From the NCBI RefSeq assembly GCF_003651245.1, contig NZ_RAPE01000006.1, positions 1 to 64,000 of the forward strand: 64,000 nucleotides of DNA. The letters run 5' to 3'. The stretch comes from Roseovarius spongiae. GTDB taxonomy: Bacteria; Pseudomonadota; Alphaproteobacteria; Rhodobacterales; Rhodobacteraceae. The notes under the pieces were generated by a model. It saw only the letters and a program-made list of their open reading frames with translations. It searched no databases and was not told the origin of the DNA. The translations under genes and the position numbers were made by a program. Below, one piece after another: positions 62,507 to 64,000 of this stretch. How positions within the stretch are numbered: the stretch's first letter is position 1; every line of letters starts with the position of its first letter.

Positions 62507-64000
62507 CTATCCCGTAACGCGCTTGAACGTCTGCCACAGGATCCCGCCGGCGTCGGGATCGCCCGCGGCCAGCGCCTTGGCATAGCTCTTGGCCTGGCTC
62601 ATGCTGATATGCGGCGGCAGGGTCGGCACGTCGGGATCGGTGCGCGCGTCTATCACCGTGGGCCGGTCGGCGGCGAATGCCTCGTCCCAGGCCGGGGCGA
62701 TCTGATCGGGGCTTTCCACCCGGATGCCGTTCAGCCCCAGCGAAGCGGCGAAATCGGCGTAGTTGAACGGCGGCACGTCCTGCGTTTCGGGCACCTTCGG
62801 GCTGTCGCCCATCGCGCGCAACTCCCACGTCACCTGGTTCAGGTCGTGGTTGTTCAGCACCGCGATCACCAGCCGCGGATCGGCCCATTCACGCCAGTAT
62901 TTCGAAATGGTGATGAGCCCGTTGATCCCCAGCATCTGCATCGCGCCGTCCCCGACGAAACCGACCGCCGCCCGCTCAGGAAAGCAGAACTTGGCCGCCG
63001 TCGCGTAGGGCACGCCGGGGCACATCGTCGCCAGCGTGCCGGACAGCGACGCCTTCATGCCCGTCCGCACCTTGATCGCGCGCGCGAACCAGTTCGCGGC
63101 CGTTCCGGAATCGGCCGCGATGATGGTGTTGTCGGGCAGGCGCGGCGAGGCTTCCCAGAACAGCCGCTCGGGGTTGATCGGGTCGGCCTTCTGATGCGCG
63201 CGGTCCTCGGCGCCGTCCCACCACTTGGCGACGCGCTTCTCGATATCCTCGCGCCAGCGGCTGTCCCCGCGCGCCTTCAGGTGCGGGATCAGCGCGCGCA
63301 GGGTGGCGGCCGCGTCGCCGACGAGGTTGACCTCCATCGGGTAGCGGATCGATTCCATGGCCGGGTCAATGTCGATCTGCACGGCGCGGGCGCGGCCTTC
63401 CTTGGGCAGGAATTCCGAGTAGGGAAAGCGCGATCCGATCATCAGGAGCGTGTCGCAATGCTGCATCATCCAGTCCGACGGCTCCGTGCCCAGAAGGCCC
63501 ATCTGCCCGGTGACGAAAGGCAGGTCGTCGGGCAGCACCGCCTTGCCCAGCAGCGCCTTGGCCACGCCCGCGCCCAGCAGGTCGGCCGCCTGGGTCAGTT
63601 CCTCGGCAGCATTCAGCGCCCCCGCACCGGCCAGGATCGCGACCTTCTTGCCGGCGTTCAGCACCTCGGCCGCGCGGGTCAGGTCGGCCTGTTCGGGGAC
63701 CACGCGCGGGGCGGCGAAACCGACCCCGGAATGGACCGTGCCATGCGCGTGCGCGGGCTCCTCGACCGCGTCGGCCTCCTGCACGTCGTTGGGAAAGATC
63801 AGCGCCGTCGGCAGCCGCTTGGCCATCGCGATGCGCATGCCGCGGTCGATCAGGTGGCGGGCCTGCGCGGGCGCCATGCAGGTGTGCACGTAATCCTTGG
63901 CCACGTCCTTGAAGAGCACCTGCAGGTCCACCTCCTGCTGGTAATTGCCGCCAAGCGCGGCGCGGGCCTGTTGCCCGACGATGGCCAGCACCGGTTGGTG
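62507..64000 (-). CDS. Thiamine-pyrophosphate-dependent enzyme, PoxB-like (5' end outside window)
   Basis: The frame is open to the window edge, so about the first 80-100 residues are missing. 497 residues are visible. The central FAD/nucleotide-type domain contains 'RAAEVLNAGKKVAILAGAGA'. The TPP domain carries 'VGFVGDGAMQMLGINGLITI' and, 27 residues on, the metal-binding 'VLNNHDLNQVTWELR'. The pattern is that of pyruvate oxidase/'thiamine pyrophosphate-requiring protein' genes found in stress islands. It probably decarboxylates a 2-oxoacid such as pyruvate, with quinone as acceptor. Confidence 0.88.
   Translation of the reverse strand, partial: HQPVLAIVGQQARAALGGNYQQEVDLQVLFKDVAKDYVHTCMAPAQARHLIDRGMRIAMAKRLPTALIFPNDVQEADAVEEPAHAHGTVHSGVGFAAPRVVPEQADLTRAAEVLNAGKKVAILAGAGALNAAEELTQAADLLGAGVAKALLGKAVLPDDLPFVTGQMGLLGTEPSDWMMQHCDTLLMIGSRFPYSEFLPKEGRARAVQIDIDPAMESIRYPMEVNLVGDAAATLRALIPHLKARGDSRWREDIEKRVAKWWDGAEDRAHQKADPINPERLFWEASPRLPDNTIIAADSGTAANWFARAIKVRTGMKASLSGTLATMCPGVPYATAAKFCFPERAAVGFVGDGAMQMLGINGLITISKYWREWADPRLVIAVLNNHDLNQVTWELRAMGDSPKVPETQDVPPFNYADFAASLGLNGIRVESPDQIAPAWDEAFAADRPTVIDARTDPDVPTLPPHISMSQAKSYAKALAAGDPDAGGILWQTFKRVTG

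Overview
The window looks like a replicon of a marine-type alphaproteobacterium of the Rhodobacterales (roseobacter) kind. This rests on the very high GC, dense operons with ATGA/TGATG overlaps, an accessory DUF1403-ScpB pair, betaine and branched-chain-type ABC importers with small catabolic operons, and GGAAC-N16/17-CGTT (EcfG-type) promoters. No rRNA or tRNA gene was recognised. Taxonomy is an inference from gene style, not a search result.

Layout. (1) 1-3.3 kb: plasmid-type edge with a partial DUF1403 gene, scpB, a tyrosine recombinase and gene fragments. (2) 3.3-14.3 kb: a catabolic island. A leftward set (amino-acid-synthesis-family protein, alpha/beta hydrolase, luciferase-like monooxygenase, aldehyde dehydrogenase, flavin reductase, PucR/CdaR-type regulator, isochorismatase) diverges from a rightward proVWX betaine importer. 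The enzyme set resembles the two-component ring-opening pathways for trigonelline (Tgn) and pyrimidines (Rut). (3) 14.3-16.1 kb: a graveyard of IS6 ends, a racemase fragment, a resolvase relic and a frameshifted plasmid gene. (4) 16.2-34.6 kb: lower-GC organic-acid catabolism: Ldh-type dehydrogenase, PrpD, LysR, alcohol dehydrogenase, exported cyclase-family protein, a five-gene LIV-type importer, aldehyde dehydrogenase, SDR, class I fumarase, a CitE stump, and a CaiB - cysteine-dioxygenase-like cupin - rhodanese operon, ending in a truncated IS6 transposase.

(5) 35.3-38.6 kb: homologues of ybhP, ybhN and clsB (membrane lipid). (6) 38.9-46.8 kb: an eight-gene operon with all seven membrane subunits of complex I (A, H, J, K, L, M, N) but, in place of the peripheral arm, one soluble protein that looks like cysteine-free NuoB joined to a NuoD-like piece. 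This is the strongest candidate for an undescribed system here. (7) 47.0-52.9 kb: an isolated RraA-like gene, a paoABC-type molybdenum aldehyde oxidoreductase and a formate/nitrite-type channel. (8) 53.0-64.0 kb: a stress island with a 22-residue membrane micropeptide, an Ala-rich stress protein, holin-like and DUF3618 envelope proteins, BrkB/YihY, SDR + large catalase, DUF3008, topoisomerase IB, a lipoamide-dehydrogenase-type flavoprotein, and a TPP enzyme cut by the window end.

How it fits together. Four sites matching the EcfG general-stress consensus exactly lie in front of the cardiolipin-synthase-like gene, paoA, the micropeptide operon and the flavoprotein. Two near matches flank the catalase/DUF3008 divergence. 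The right-hand third of the window therefore reads as a general-stress regulon (membrane remodelling, aldehyde removal, peroxide removal, DNA topology) next to the odd complex I-like pump. The left half reads as successive acquisitions of catabolic operons, with transposon scars at their joints.
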